From NCBI RefSeq assembly GCF_003843835.1, contig NZ_RKQL01000002.1, positions 1 to 64,000 on the forward strand: 64,000 nucleotides of DNA, in the 5' to 3' direction. The notes under the pieces were generated by a model, which saw nothing but the letters and a program-made list of their open reading frames with translations, was not told the DNA's origin and did not search any database. This document shows positions 54,778-63,572 of the stretch, piece by piece. The translations under genes and the position numbers were made by a program. The first letter of the stretch is position 1. Each line of letters opens with the position of its first letter. This DNA is from Tibeticola sediminis. GTDB lineage: Bacteria > Pseudomonadota > Gammaproteobacteria > Burkholderiales > Burkholderiaceae_C.

Positions 54778-55902
54778 TCACGATAGCCGTTCGCTTGAGC
54801 CCGCTGGCACCGCCGGTTTCGCGAGCCAAGTACCACGGCCGAGCGCGCCCAGGGCTGCCTTCATCCGCGGGCTGTCGGCAATCGCGACGAGCTTTTCGGC
54901 GTAGGCCGGGTCGGTGGCGTAACCGGCGCGCTGGATCGCCCGCGCATACGCCTCGACGCTTTGTTGTCCCAAGGCCTGGGCGTACCGGGCCGAGCGCGAC
55001 AGCAGTTGGGTGAAGCCTTCGACGCTGTCGGAAATGTCTTGATAGGCCCGGAAGGCCGCATGCTGCACGACCTGGCCAAGCGGGGTGTATTCGGTGGTCT
55101 TGAGGGTCTGGATGCTCTGCGTTTCGCCGCCCGCCGCCTTGATGCCAAAGAGGTTGTTGCCTGGGGCGTGCCGCCCCCAACCGGTCTCCAGCGCGGCTTG
55201 GGCGAGCAAGGCCACCGGACTCACCCGCAGGGCCTGGGCGGCTCGCTCCACATGCGGCAGCAGCGAGGCCACGAAGTCGCGCGGCGCGCTCGCGGAATCG
55301 CTGCTGGCAGCCGCGGACGTCGCGGGCCGATTCACCGCAGCTGCAGTGGAGGGGGCGCCTGCGGCCGCAGGCGCCTGGGCCGCGTGTGGTGGAACGCCCG
55401 GCGGGTTCGGCTGCGGGGCGTTTTGCGGCGGCTGGGGCGGGGAGGGCTTGACGCGCACGGGTGGTTGGGACGCGGCCGGCTGGCTTCCCATGGGCGCATC
55501 GACCGGAGCCGGGGTGACTGAAGGAGCCGCGGGCGAGGCGGGCGCGGTGACCGGGGCGTTGGGGCGCCCGTAGCGCACGCTCAATTCCTTGGCGAGGAAG
55601 CTGCCGAGTCCGAGGCCGGGGCCTTGGCTGAGCGTGGTGGCCAGTTGCTGCTGGTACAGCGACTGAAGCACCGGAGCGGCCGTTTCGCCAAGCAGATTGG
55701 GCCCGAAGGACGTCTTCCCCATGGCCGCAAGCATCTGCTGCAGCAGCAGGGCCTCGAATTGCCGCGCAACGGCCTTGAGCGTGGCCGGGTCGGCCGGTGC
55801 TTGGCTGGCCGCATGCTTGAGCCGATGCAGCCCATCGAACGACAAGGCCTCGGTCGCGCGGGCGGCCGAAGCGCTGGGGTTTGAAGGAAGCATCGGATTC
55901 AT
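54778..55902 (-). CDS. flgJ: Flagellar rod assembly protein / peptidoglycan hydrolase FlgJ
   Basis: 374-residue bifunctional protein. N-terminal rod-cap domain (about 20-110; KAVARQFEALLLQQMLAAMGKTSFGPNLLG), a long Pro/Ala/Gln linker (about 118-205), and a C-terminal glucosaminidase of the GH73 type (about 210-360; FVASLLPHVERAAQALRVSPVALLAQAALETGWGRHAPGNNLFGIKA with the catalytic Glu in LETGWG). It opens the cell wall for the growing rod. Confidence 0.94.
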   Translation of the reverse strand: MNPMLPSNPSASAARATEALSFDGLHRLKHAASQAPADPATLKAVARQFEALLLQQMLAAMGKTSFGPNLLGETAAPVLQSLYQQQLATTLSQGPGLGLGSFLAKELSVRYGRPNAPVTAPASPAAPSVTPAPVDAPMGSQPAASQPPVRVKPSPPQPPQNAPQPNPPGVPPHAAQAPAAAGAPSTAAAVNRPATSAAASSDSASAPRDFVASLLPHVERAAQALRVSPVALLAQAALETGWGRHAPGNNLFGIKAAGGETQSIQTLKTTEYTPLGQVVQHAAFRAYQDISDSVEGFTQLLSRSARYAQALGQQSVEAYARAIQRAGYATDPAYAEKLVAIADSPRMKAALGALGRGTWLAKPAVPAGSSERLS

Positions 55903-55915
55903 GGGGTACGACCGC

Positions 55916-57076
55916 TCAAATGACTTCGATTTGCGCCTGTAGGGCTCCGGCGGATTTCATGGCCTGCAGGATGGCGATTAGGTCGCTCGGGCTGGCGCCG
56001 ACTGCATTGAGGGCGCGGACGACCGCCTCGAGTGTGACACCGGCGTTGAACATCATGAGTTTCGCCTTGTCCTGTTGGACCTTGACGTCGGTCTTCGGGG
56101 TGACGACGGTCTGACCGGCGCCGAAGGGGTTGGGTTGACTCGCCTGGTACTCGGTGTCGATCGTGACCGAGAGGTTGCCGTGCGCGACGGCGCAGGTGCC
56201 GAGCGTCACGTTCTGGCCCAGCACGACCGTTCCGCTGCGGGCGTCGACGACGACGCGCGCGGGCGGGGCGTCGGGTTGAATCTCGAGGGCTTGCAGCCGG
56301 CCCAGAAAGGCGGTGCGCTCGCCGGGTGTTGGCGGGGCGTTGACCTGAATCGTCCCTGCATCGATCGCGAGCGCGGTGCCGGGGCCGAAGGTCTCGTTGA
56401 TGCGCTCGCTGATGCGGCTGGCCGTGCCGAAGCTGGGCGTGCCGAGCGAGAGCACCACTGCGCCGCCGGGCTGCAGGCCCGAGGCCACGGCGCGCTCGAC
56501 GGTGGCACCATTGGCGACCGTTCCCGCGGTCAGAAAATTGGTTTGGCTGCTGCTGCCGCCGGACTTGGCGCCATAGCCGCTGACCACCACATTGCCTTGC
56601 GCTACGGCATAGGTTTGTCCGTCGGCGCCTTTGAGCGGGGTCATGATGAGCGATCCACCCGCGAGGCTCGACGCGTTGCCGACCGTCGACACGGTGACAT
56701 CGATTTGTTGGCCCGGACGCGCGAACGGCGGCAGGTTCGCCGTGACCAGGACGGCGGCGACATTCTTGGGCTGCAGGTTGCTGGCCACCCCTGGCGGCAG
56801 GTTGATGCCCAGCCGCTGAAACATCGCCAGCATCGATTGCGTCGTGAAGGGGACCTGGGTGGCCTGGTCGCCCGTTCCGGCGAGGCCGACGACGAGGCCA
56901 TAGCCGACGAGCTGGTTGATGCGCACCCCCTCGATCGCCGTGAGGTCGCGGATGGTTGCAGCCGAACTCACCACGGACACGCAAAACAGCAGCCAGGCGC
57001 TGGCGAGCGCGCGCAGCGCCGGCCACACGCCGGTTGGGCGCAGGGGGCGGGCAGTCTTGAGTGAGGAGATCGTCAT
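55916..57076 (-). CDS. flgI: Flagellar P-ring protein FlgI
   Basis: 386-residue periplasmic protein forming the peptidoglycan-layer ring bushing. Signal peptide near residues 20-40 (ALASAWLLFCVSVVSSAAT), then the conserved IRDLTAIEGVRINQLVGYGLVVGLAGTGDQ, FTTQSMLAMFQRLGINLPPG, KNVAAVLVTANLPPFARPGQQIDVTVSTVGNASSLAGGSL. The C-terminus is LVVRALNAVGASPSDLIAILQAMKSAGALQAQIEVI-like, as in all FlgI proteins. Two bases after flgH. Confidence 0.96.
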   Translation of the reverse strand: MTISSLKTARPLRPTGVWPALRALASAWLLFCVSVVSSAATIRDLTAIEGVRINQLVGYGLVVGLAGTGDQATQVPFTTQSMLAMFQRLGINLPPGVASNLQPKNVAAVLVTANLPPFARPGQQIDVTVSTVGNASSLAGGSLIMTPLKGADGQTYAVAQGNVVVSGYGAKSGGSSSQTNFLTAGTVANGATVERAVASGLQPGGAVVLSLGTPSFGTASRISERINETFGPGTALAIDAGTIQVNAPPTPGERTAFLGRLQALEIQPDAPPARVVVDARSGTVVLGQNVTLGTCAVAHGNLSVTIDTEYQASQPNPFGAGQTVVTPKTDVKVQQDKAKLMMFNAGVTLEAVVRALNAVGASPSDLIAILQAMKSAGALQAQIEVI

Positions 57077-57078
57077 GT

Positions 57079-57867
57079 TCAGAACGGCCAGAGGGAGAGG
57101 AAGAAGCTCGTCAGCCAGGGCACCTTTGCTGCGGCATACACATCGCCATTGCCGCTGTATTCCACCCGTGCATTTGCAATTTGGGTACTAAGCACCGTGT
57201 TTTGTGGGCTGACATCCTGCGCGCGGACGACTCCGGCGACGCGGATGAATTCGCGCCCTCCGTTGAGGGTGACCTCTTTTTGGCCCGAGATTTCGAGGTT
57301 GCCGTTGGGCCAAACCCGTGTCACCGTGGCTTGCAGCGTCGTGGTGAAGCTGTTGCTTTGGGCCGTGCTGCCATCGCCCGAGAATTTGGTGCTCGAACTC
57401 ATGCCGATGTCGGGGCTGTAGCCGCCTCCCAGCGTGACGGGCTTGCCGAACAGCGACTTCAGCCCGGCGCTGACATCGTCCGATTGCTTCACCGCCGTGT
57501 TGCTGGCTTTGGTGGCGTTCGCGTTTTCCTTGACCAAGATGGTGATGAGGTCGCCGACCCGATGCGCACGCCCGTCCTCGAACAAGGCGATGTTCGTGTT
57601 GCTTTGCCAAATCGCGCCGTTGGCGGCGGCTCGCGCGTCCAAGGGCGCGGGTTCGGCGGGGCTGGGCAGCGGCTGGATCGGCGCTTGGGCTTCGAGGCGC
57701 GGCGGGCTGACGCAGCCGCCCAGCGTGAAGGCGCAGGCGAGAACGACCCAGCCGACCGCGGGACTCCGGAACAGCCGGTCGCCACGCGTGGCGCCCCGGA
57801 CCCCGCGGCCGAGCACGCGTGCCCTTGGGGCCAGATTCAGCCGTGTTTCAGAGGTTGTTGTTGACAT
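57079..57867 (-). CDS. flgH: Flagellar L-ring lipoprotein FlgH
   Basis: 262-residue outer-membrane lipoprotein forming the L ring. Lipobox LGGC in [17 protein letters not shown] (Cys near residue 52), then [29 protein letters not shown] and [52 protein letters not shown], typical of the family. The 30 residues before the signal peptide are longer than usual and rich in Arg; the true start may be further in. Overlaps flgG by 20 bases. Confidence 0.95.
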   Translation of the reverse strand: MSTTTSETRLNLAPRARVLGRGVRGATRGDRLFRSPAVGWVVLACAFTLGGCVSPPRLEAQAPIQPLPSPAEPAPLDARAAANGAIWQSNTNIALFEDGRAHRVGDLITILVKENANATKASNTAVKQSDDVSAGLKSLFGKPVTLGGGYSPDIGMSSSTKFSGDGSTAQSNSFTTTLQATVTRVWPNGNLEISGQKEVTLNGGREFIRVAGVVRAQDVSPQNTVLSTQIANARVEYSGNGDVYAAAKVPWLTSFFLSLWPF

Positions 57868-58633
57868 ATTGGAGCATCTGGTCCGAGGCTTGGACTGCCT
57901 TGCTGTTGATCTCGTAGGCCCGCTGGGTCGAAATCATGTCGACCAGTTCGGCCACCACGTTGACGTTGGACGCTTCGACGAAGCCTTGCTGCACGGCACC
58001 GAGGCCGTTGAGCGTGGGCTGTCCGGTGTTGGGCGCGCCCGACGATCCCGTCTCCAAATACAGGTTGTCGCCGATCGACTGCAGGCCGGCGGGGTTCACG
58101 AAACTCGCCAGCTGCAGCGTGCCGACCTGTTGCGGTGCGGCCTGGCCGGGCAAGGTGACCGTGACCGTTCCGTCCTTCGCGATCGTGATCGACTGTGCCG
58201 CTTGCGGAATGGTGATGGCCGGCTGAATGAGGTCGCCGCCGCCCGTGACGAGCTGGCCTTGGTTGTTGAGTTGCAGGCTGCCGTCGCGGGTGTAAGCAAT
58301 CGTGCCGTCGGCGCGCAAGACCTGTAAGAAGCCGTTGCCGTTGATGGCCAGATCGAGCGAATTGCCGGTCTGGGTCAGGTTGCCCTGGGACATCAGGCGT
58401 TCGGTCGACACCGGGCGTACCCCCGTTCCAACCTGCAAACCCGAGGGGTATTGCGTGGTCTGCGACGACTGCGCACCGGGCTGGGTCAGGTTTTGATACA
58501 GCAGGTCTTGAAAGACCGGCCGCGAACCTTTGAAGCCGTTGGTGTTGACGTTGGCGAGGTTGTTCGAGATGACATCCATCCGAAGCTGCTCGGCTTGCAG
58601 TCCGGTTTTGGCGATGTAGAGGGAACGCAGCAT
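57848..58633 (-). CDS. flgG: Flagellar distal rod protein FlgG
   Basis: 261-residue distal rod subunit. Starts [47 protein letters not shown] and ends [45 protein letters not shown], both diagnostic. Length matches the family exactly. Confidence 0.98.
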   Translation of the reverse strand: MLRSLYIAKTGLQAEQLRMDVISNNLANVNTNGFKGSRPVFQDLLYQNLTQPGAQSSQTTQYPSGLQVGTGVRPVSTERLMSQGNLTQTGNSLDLAINGNGFLQVLRADGTIAYTRDGSLQLNNQGQLVTGGGDLIQPAITIPQAAQSITIAKDGTVTVTLPGQAAPQQVGTLQLASFVNPAGLQSIGDNLYLETGSSGAPNTGQPTLNGLGAVQQGFVEASNVNVVAELVDMISTQRAYEINSKAVQASDQMLQYVNNNL

Positions 58634-58662
58634 GGGGAAACCTTGTCTTGGGAGTCAGTCGA

Positions 58663-59400
58663 TCAGTTCACGATCAGAAGCTGGCTGGCGGCCTGGGCGT
58701 TCTGGTCGACGGTGTGCATGAGCTTGGTCTGGACTTCGAAGGCGCGGCTGTTTTCGATCATCTGGATCAGGGTCGACACCGCGTTCACGTTGCTGCCTTC
58801 GAGGGCGCCCGCTTCGAGTTGCACCCGCGCGTCGGGCTCGGGCGCTTCGCCGCTGACCCGGAACAGCCCGTCATCGCCGCGTTGCACCGCCTTCGCAGGC
58901 GGGTCGACGAGCAAGAGCCGGTTGAACACCACGCTGGCGCTGCTGGTGCCTCCGGCCGGGATGCCCGCGACCGTGCCGTCCTTGCCGATCTGGATTTCCT
59001 GCAGCACCGGCAGCGTGATCGGCAGCCGGTCCTGACCGAGGACGGGGTGGCCATCGCTCGTGGTGAGTAGCCCACTCGAGCTGATTTGCAGCTGACCGTT
59101 GCGGGTGTAGGCGATACCCCCATCGGGCGCCTGGACCGCAAGCCATCCGCTGCCCTTGATCGCGACATCCAGCGCCCGCCCGGTGGCGTTGATGGCACCG
59201 GTGCGCAGGTCGGCGACCGGCTCGTCGGGTGCGACATAAACGTTGCTGGGCAGGACGCCCCCATAGACAGGCAAGGCGCGAAATTCAGCGAAGCTGCCGC
59301 GAAAGCCGTTCGTGTTGACGTTGGCTAGGTTGTTGGCCACGATGTCCTGGCGCGCCAGAACGGCGCGGGTGCCGGTGGCGGCGATCCAGAGCGTGTCCAT
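58663..59400 (-). CDS. flgF: Flagellar proximal rod protein FlgF
   Basis: 245-residue proximal rod protein. N-terminus [46 protein letters not shown] and C-terminus ALEGSNVNAVSTLIQMIENSRAFEVQTKLMHTVDQNAQAASQLL identify it. Lies between flgE and flgG as usual. Confidence 0.96.
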   Translation of the reverse strand: MDTLWIAATGTRAVLARQDIVANNLANVNTNGFRGSFAEFRALPVYGGVLPSNVYVAPDEPVADLRTGAINATGRALDVAIKGSGWLAVQAPDGGIAYTRNGQLQISSSGLLTTSDGHPVLGQDRLPITLPVLQEIQIGKDGTVAGIPAGGTSSASVVFNRLLLVDPPAKAVQRGDDGLFRVSGEAPEPDARVQLEAGALEGSNVNAVSTLIQMIENSRAFEVQTKLMHTVDQNAQAASQLLIVN

Positions 59401-59421
59401 GACTCAGGCGTCCTTTGGCGC

Positions 59422-60663
59422 TTAGAGGTTCAACAGGGTCTGCACGACCTGCTGTTGCGTTTTGATCGTCTGGGCATTGGCCTGGTAAGCCTGCTGGGCC
59501 ACGATCAGGTTGACGAGCTGCGTCTCCAATTCGACGTTCGATTGCTCGATGGCCCCGGCCTGCAACGAGCCCAAGCCGGCCGCCTCGGGAACCCCAGTCA
59601 GCGGTGGGCCGGACTGATAGGTGGCGGCGAAATAGTTGTTGCCCAGGCGTTGCAAGCCTTGCGGCGCGCGGAAATTGGTCAGCGTGACCTGCCCGAGGAT
59701 CGCGGACTGTCCATTGGTGTAGCGGCCAAAAATGATGCCACTCGGGTCGATGGCGAGATTGCTGAGCTGACCAGGGCCATACCCATTGTTGACGATGTTG
59801 TTGACGGCCGAGGGCGCGTAATAGTTGGTGGAGCCGGCGAAATCGAGCGCGATCGTCGACCCCGATGCGCCGTCCGCCCACGACAGAGGCCCGACCGAGC
59901 CGCTGGCCGTGCCGCTGATCGTTCCCGTGGAACTGAACTGGATCGTCAACGGGCCTCCGCTCGTGATGCCGCCGCTGCTGGTCGTGCCGTCGACGCTGTA
60001 ATACACATCCCATGTCTGCCCGGTGCCGCCGGAGGTCTGTAGGCGGAAATAAGTGCTCATCAGGTGCGGCGTGCCCAGGCTGTCGTAAACGGTGGTCGTC
60101 GTCGAATAGTTGTAGCTCTTGGGGTCGGTGATCGAAAACGCGGTTCCGCTGCTGATGAGCGGGGCATTGGCGTTGAGGTTGAGCTCGACCGTCGCGCTGG
60201 TCGTGGTTTTGGGCGCGAGGCTCGTGGCGGTGATTTGCAGCGGGCCAGAGCCGCCGGTCAGGGCGCCGCTGACGGCCGGCGTGCCGATGAGCTTTGCGCC
60301 GCCACCGTCGACGATATAGCCCTCTTTGTCGATTTGGAACTGGCCGTTGCGGCCGCAGACCTCGCTGCCGTTGTAGTCGAACTTGAAGAAGCCCGCGCCG
60401 TTGATCGCCACGTCGAGAGGGTTGTTCGAGGTCTGAATGTTGCCTTGCGAGAACTGCTGGGCAATGGTTTGCACGTTGGTGCCGATGCCGACCTGACCGT
60501 ATTGGGGCGCCGCGCCGGCGATGGCCTGCGCATAGACATCGGCGAACTGCGCATTCGATTGCTTGAAGCCCACCGTGTTCGCGTTGGCGATGTTGTTGCC
60601 GAGGACCTGCAGGTTCGTCGAGGCGGCACGCAGGCCGGAGAGGGCGGTTTGGAAGGAGCTCAT
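59422..60663 (-). CDS. flgE: Flagellar hook protein FlgE
   Basis: 413-residue hook subunit. N-terminus MSSFQTALSGLRAASTNLQVLGNNIANANTVGFKQSNAQFADVYAQ; Ser/Thr/Gly-rich exposed middle (about 130-300); C-terminus GAIEQSNVELETQLVNLIVAQQAYQANAQTIKTQQQVVQTLLNL. Similar in size to E. coli FlgE (402). Confidence 0.97.
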   Translation of the reverse strand: MSSFQTALSGLRAASTNLQVLGNNIANANTVGFKQSNAQFADVYAQAIAGAAPQYGQVGIGTNVQTIAQQFSQGNIQTSNNPLDVAINGAGFFKFDYNGSEVCGRNGQFQIDKEGYIVDGGGAKLIGTPAVSGALTGGSGPLQITATSLAPKTTTSATVELNLNANAPLISSGTAFSITDPKSYNYSTTTTVYDSLGTPHLMSTYFRLQTSGGTGQTWDVYYSVDGTTSSGGITSGGPLTIQFSSTGTISGTASGSVGPLSWADGASGSTIALDFAGSTNYYAPSAVNNIVNNGYGPGQLSNLAIDPSGIIFGRYTNGQSAILGQVTLTNFRAPQGLQRLGNNYFAATYQSGPPLTGVPEAAGLGSLQAGAIEQSNVELETQLVNLIVAQQAYQANAQTIKTQQQVVQTLLNL

Positions 60664-60713
60664 GGATGTCTAGCCTTTCGCGTGAGGGTCGTTCGATGCG
60701 TGAAGCGCGGGCG

Positions 60714-61415
60714 TCAGACGACGCCTTGGAGGCGGTTTAGGGCGATGGGTTGGCTCTGGCCTTCGATCTGCACGCCGGGGCCATCCTTGCCTTGCAGCAG
60801 GACCGACTGGACGCGACCCGCGCCAAAAGGCGAGGCGGTGACGGCAGCGCCGGTCGCGTCGGCGGCTTCGACCTTGAAGCTGTAGCTGCCCGCAGGGACG
60901 CGGGCACCGCTGGAATCGAGACCATCCCAGGTGAAGTTCTGCACGCCGGCGGCCATCGGCCCCAGGCTCAGGCGGCGCAGCGTCTGGCCGTTGCCGCCGA
61001 CCACGCTGACGTCGACCCGGCTCGCGGCGGCATCGAGCGTGAAGCCCGCGGCGGCGCTGCCGCTCGCGGGCAGGCTCAGGCTGTTGCTGTCGAACACCAC
61101 CGTTCGGCCGACCAGATTGGCCGCCTGCAAGCCTTGGGTCTGGCTGATCTGCGCAGCCAAGCTGGCTAGCGAGGCCTGAACCGATTGCACGCCACTGGCG
61201 GTGCTGAATTGCGCCAGCTGGGCCGAGAGGTCCTGGTTGCTCATCGGGTTGAGCGGATCCTGGTTCGTCAACTGCGTGACCAGTAACTTGTAAAACGTGT
61301 CGACGTTGGCCAAGGGGCCGAACGGCGCGGCGCTGCCGCTGGTCTTGGAGGAAGCCGCACTCGAACCCTGCAGCGAAGCCAGCAGGGGGTTGTTGTTGAT
61401 GGGCGAACTGCTCAT
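60714..61415 (-). CDS. flgD: Hook capping protein FlgD
   Basis: 233-residue scaffold for hook assembly. N-terminal [39 protein letters not shown] is the family signature; the C-terminus has the FlgD Ig-like/Tudor domain with [41 protein letters not shown] five bases upstream supports ATG 61415. Confidence 0.96.
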   Translation of the reverse strand: MSSSPINNNPLLASLQGSSAASSKTSGSAAPFGPLANVDTFYKLLVTQLTNQDPLNPMSNQDLSAQLAQFSTASGVQSVQASLASLAAQISQTQGLQAANLVGRTVVFDSNSLSLPASGSAAAGFTLDAAASRVDVSVVGGNGQTLRRLSLGPMAAGVQNFTWDGLDSSGARVPAGSYSFKVEAADATGAAVTASPFGAGRVQSVLLQGKDGPGVQIEGQSQPIALNRLQGVV

Positions 61416-61449
61416 GGGGTCTCCTGGGAAAGTGGCCGATCCGGTGGGC

Positions 61450-61866
61450 TCATTGACCCAGCGTCAAGGTTTTGAGCAACAGGTTCTTCGATGTGTTCAT
61501 GAGGTTGACGTCCGCCTGGTAAGCCCGCGAGGCGGAGATCATGTTGACCATCTCATCGACGGGATTGACGTTGGGGTAGGCCACGTAACCCTGCGCGTCG
61601 GCCAGCGGGTGTTGGGGCTCGTAGACCCGGCGCAACTCGCCCGGGCGTTCCACCACGGCAGCGACGGTCACGCCTTGTGCGCCGACGGGCCCTGCCCCCG
61701 GCCGCAGGGGCTGCGCGGCGAAGACCACTTCGCGGGCCCGATAGGGCTTGCCGCTCGAACTCGTGGCCGAGTTGGCATTCGCGAGATTGCTGGCCACGAC
61801 GTTGAGCCGGGCGCTTTCGGCGCGCAGGCCCGAGTGGGCGATGTCGAGCGTGCTGAAGAGGGACAT
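61450..61866 (-). CDS. flgC: Flagellar proximal rod protein FlgC
   Basis: 138-residue rod protein. N-terminus [33 protein letters not shown] and C-terminus [45 protein letters not shown] are typical of FlgC. Confidence 0.97.
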   Translation of the reverse strand: MSLFSTLDIAHSGLRAESARLNVVASNLANANSATSSSGKPYRAREVVFAAQPLRPGAGPVGAQGVTVAAVVERPGELRRVYEPQHPLADAQGYVAYPNVNPVDEMVNMISASRAYQADVNLMNTSKNLLLKTLTLGQ

Positions 61867-61901
61867 GGCGATGCGATTCCGGGCGAGTGTTCAGGGTGGT
61901 T

Positions 61902-62312
61902 TCAGTTGCCGGTGATGGCCGACAGCAGCGACTTGATCTTTCCTCCGAGGAAGGTCAGGTCGGCCTCGTAGTGAATGCTGTTTTTTTGGAACTCCGCCTG
62001 CTCGCGATCCAGATCGACCGAATTGCCGTCGAGCCGAACCGGGTTGCCCTGCTGAAAGCCAATCGCCGAGCCGCCCGCGGGGCTCAGGTCGCCGGGCAAG
62101 TGGCGCGGATGCGTCGCTTTCATGGTCAAGCTCTGCGGCGCTTGCCCGAGCGCTTGGGCCAGCGCCTTTTGGAAGTCCAGATCGACGGCTTTGTAGCCCG
62201 GGGTGTCGGCGTTGACGATGTTGGCCGTGAGCAATTGCTGACGCTGCGCGCGCAGGTGCAGGCTCGCTTGCAGCGGTGCGAAGGACTGGTCGAGAGCGTT
62301 CGGTGCGTTCAT
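61902..62312 (-). CDS. flgB: Flagellar proximal rod protein FlgB
   Basis: 136-residue first rod protein and first gene of the flgBCDEFGHIJ-KL operon. Contains LHLRAQRQQLLTANIVNADTPGYKAVDLDFQKAL and the C-terminal QKNSIHYEADLTFLGGKIKSLLSAITG. I chose the ATG at 62312 (MNAPNALDQSF); a start at 62342 would fall upstream of the likely transcription start, since the sigma-54 promoter lies at 62345-62360. Confidence 0.95.
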   Translation of the reverse strand: MNAPNALDQSFAPLQASLHLRAQRQQLLTANIVNADTPGYKAVDLDFQKALAQALGQAPQSLTMKATHPRHLPGDLSPAGGSAIGFQQGNPVRLDGNSVDLDREQAEFQKNSIHYEADLTFLGGKIKSLLSAITGN

Positions 62313-62344
62313 GGCGGATCGTTGGGCCGTTTCGGCAGGCAAGT

Positions 62345-62360
62345 TGCATGAAGCGTGCCA
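62345..62360 (-). promoter_or_regulatory. Sigma-54 promoter of the flgB operon
   Basis: On the minus strand TGGCACGCTTCATGCA has the full -24 element TGGCACG and a -12 element ATGCA (consensus TTGCT/A), with GG and GC 12 bases apart. Predicted start of transcription is near 62335, giving a 20-25 base leader to the flgB ATG at 62312. Confidence 0.75.
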
Positions 62361-62434
62361 GGTTCACCCAGTGGTTCGTGGCTACTGGAGCTGCAGGTGG
62401 CGCGGGACCGTCCGGGTGCCTCTGGGCGGCGCGA

Positions 62435-62456
62435 GAGCGGCAAAGCTTTGCCGCTC
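62435..62456. promoter_or_regulatory. 22-bp perfect palindrome in the flgB-flgA gap
   Basis: GAGCGGCAAAG is followed immediately by its exact complement, CTTTGCCGCTC. It is centred about 110 bases upstream of the predicted flgB transcription start and about 160 bases before flgA. This is the typical distance for binding of a sigma-54 activator, so it is a candidate enhancer site; a hairpin role is also possible. The rest of the 295-base flgB-flgA gap shows no coding sequence. Confidence 0.5.
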
Positions 62457-62607
62457 GGCGGCAAGCTCGGTGCCTGTACCGCCCGACACCGGTCACGCCA
62501 TCTCCTTGGCTTGGGGTGTGAACAGAACTTGCTTGCTCGTCGGCCGAAGGTGGTGTGCGGCGGAGTTGGATTCCGCTCGGCCCTCTTCAATTTCCAGGGA
62601 ATTCACG

Positions 62608-63393
62608 ATGGTTTTCGGTAAGCAAGGATCGACACAAGCGGCCTACGCCTGCCCAGGAAGCGCAAGTGCGCGCGCCTCGAGCCGGTGGGCCGCAGCAATG
62701 GTTGGCCTCTTCCTGGGGCTTGCGTTCCTCTGTGCCGCTGCGCCGGCGGCGGCGGGCGCTTGGCAATCGCTCGATGTCGTGCGGCAGGCGGTACAGACGC
62801 ATACCCGTGCGGCGCTTGGACAGGGCGGGGAGGTGGAAGTCATCCTCGACGGACCACCCCCCGATCTGCACTTACCCGCCTGCGATGAACCGTTGCGCAC
62901 GCGGGACCTGGGGCTGGCTCCCGCGAGCGGTCCGCGGACGGTCGAGGTGGCCTGTCCAGGGCGCCCGTCTTGGATCATTTACGTGCCGGTCCGGGTGCGC
63001 ACCCGCGTCGCCGCGCTGGTTGCGGCCCGCGCCCTCGGAGCCGGGCAAGTGCTGCGGGCAGAGGACCTGCGCGCGGTGCCGGCGGAACAAACCGCCTTGC
63101 CGCCGTCGGCCCTCTCGAAGCCCGAAGAGGCCGTGGGGCGTGTGTTGCGCTATGCCGTCTCCGCCGGTCAGCCGCTGACCGCGCCGATGCTTACCGGTGC
63201 GCAGATGGTCCGCTCCGGACAGGCGGTGGCGATCGTTGCCGAGGGGGCGGGCGTGCGGCTGGTCGCGACGGGCGTGGCGATGGAAAACGGTCGTGAGGGG
63301 CAGAGCATCCTCGCGCGCAACAGCCAGTCCGGGCGTGTGGTCTCGGGCGTGGTGGGCGCCCAAGGCGAGATTCTGGTTTCCGTCAGCCGATGA
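62608..63393 (+). CDS. flgA: Flagellar P-ring assembly chaperone FlgA
   Basis: 261-residue periplasmic chaperone for FlgI. A long N-region precedes the signal peptide (MVGLFLGLAFLCAAAPAAAGA, about residues 31-51), then a SAF-type domain: VRVRTRVAALVAARALGAGQVLRAEDLRAVPAEQT and VGRVLRYAVSAGQPLTAPML, and the C-terminal VRSGQAVAIVAEGAGVRLVATGVAMENGREGQSILARNSQSGRVVSGVV. ATG 62608 has AGGGA eight bases upstream; ATG 62698, right at the hydrophobic core, is an alternative. Divergent from flgB. Confidence 0.92.
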   Translation: MVFGKQGSTQAAYACPGSASARASSRWAAAMVGLFLGLAFLCAAAPAAAGAWQSLDVVRQAVQTHTRAALGQGGEVEVILDGPPPDLHLPACDEPLRTRDLGLAPASGPRTVEVACPGRPSWIIYVPVRVRTRVAALVAARALGAGQVLRAEDLRAVPAEQTALPPSALSKPEEAVGRVLRYAVSAGQPLTAPMLTGAQMVRSGQAVAIVAEGAGVRLVATGVAMENGREGQSILARNSQSGRVVSGVVGAQGEILVSVSR

Positions 63394-63440
63394 GCCCCCC
63401 GATGCCTGCGCTGGCTGCGTCAGGAGTCCGATAGTGTCAA

Positions 63441-63502
63441 TTTCAAGCTTTTTTGGCCGGATGCCGGCGTCAAATGTCGATTTGTAGCTATCAATAAAGG
63501 AG
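63441..63502 (+). repeat. Dispersed repeat copy 3
   Basis: TTTCAAGCTTTTTTGGCCGG, then GCCGGCGTCAAATG, then GTAGCTATCAATAAAGGAG. It shares the GCCGGCGTCAAATG core exactly with the copy in fliK. The outline TCAAG...GGCC...AGCTATCAA...GGAG resembles an intergenic repeat I recall as frequent in Comamonadaceae genomes. It lies between flgA and the following sigma-54 promoter. Confidence 0.6.
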
Positions 63503-63523
63503 TGACTGGCGACGATTCAGGGA

Positions 63524-63540
63524 TGGCACGCCTATTGCTA
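63524..63540 (+). promoter_or_regulatory. Sigma-54 promoter of the last gene
   Basis: TGGCACGCCTATTGCTA is a nearly perfect sigma-54 promoter (TGGCACG-N4-TTGCT), with GG and GC 12 bases apart. It lies 33 bases before the ATG at 63573, giving a leader of roughly 20 bases. Confidence 0.85.
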
Positions 63541-63572
63541 GAACACTCGCATCCCGGCAAAGAGGCGTCAAG

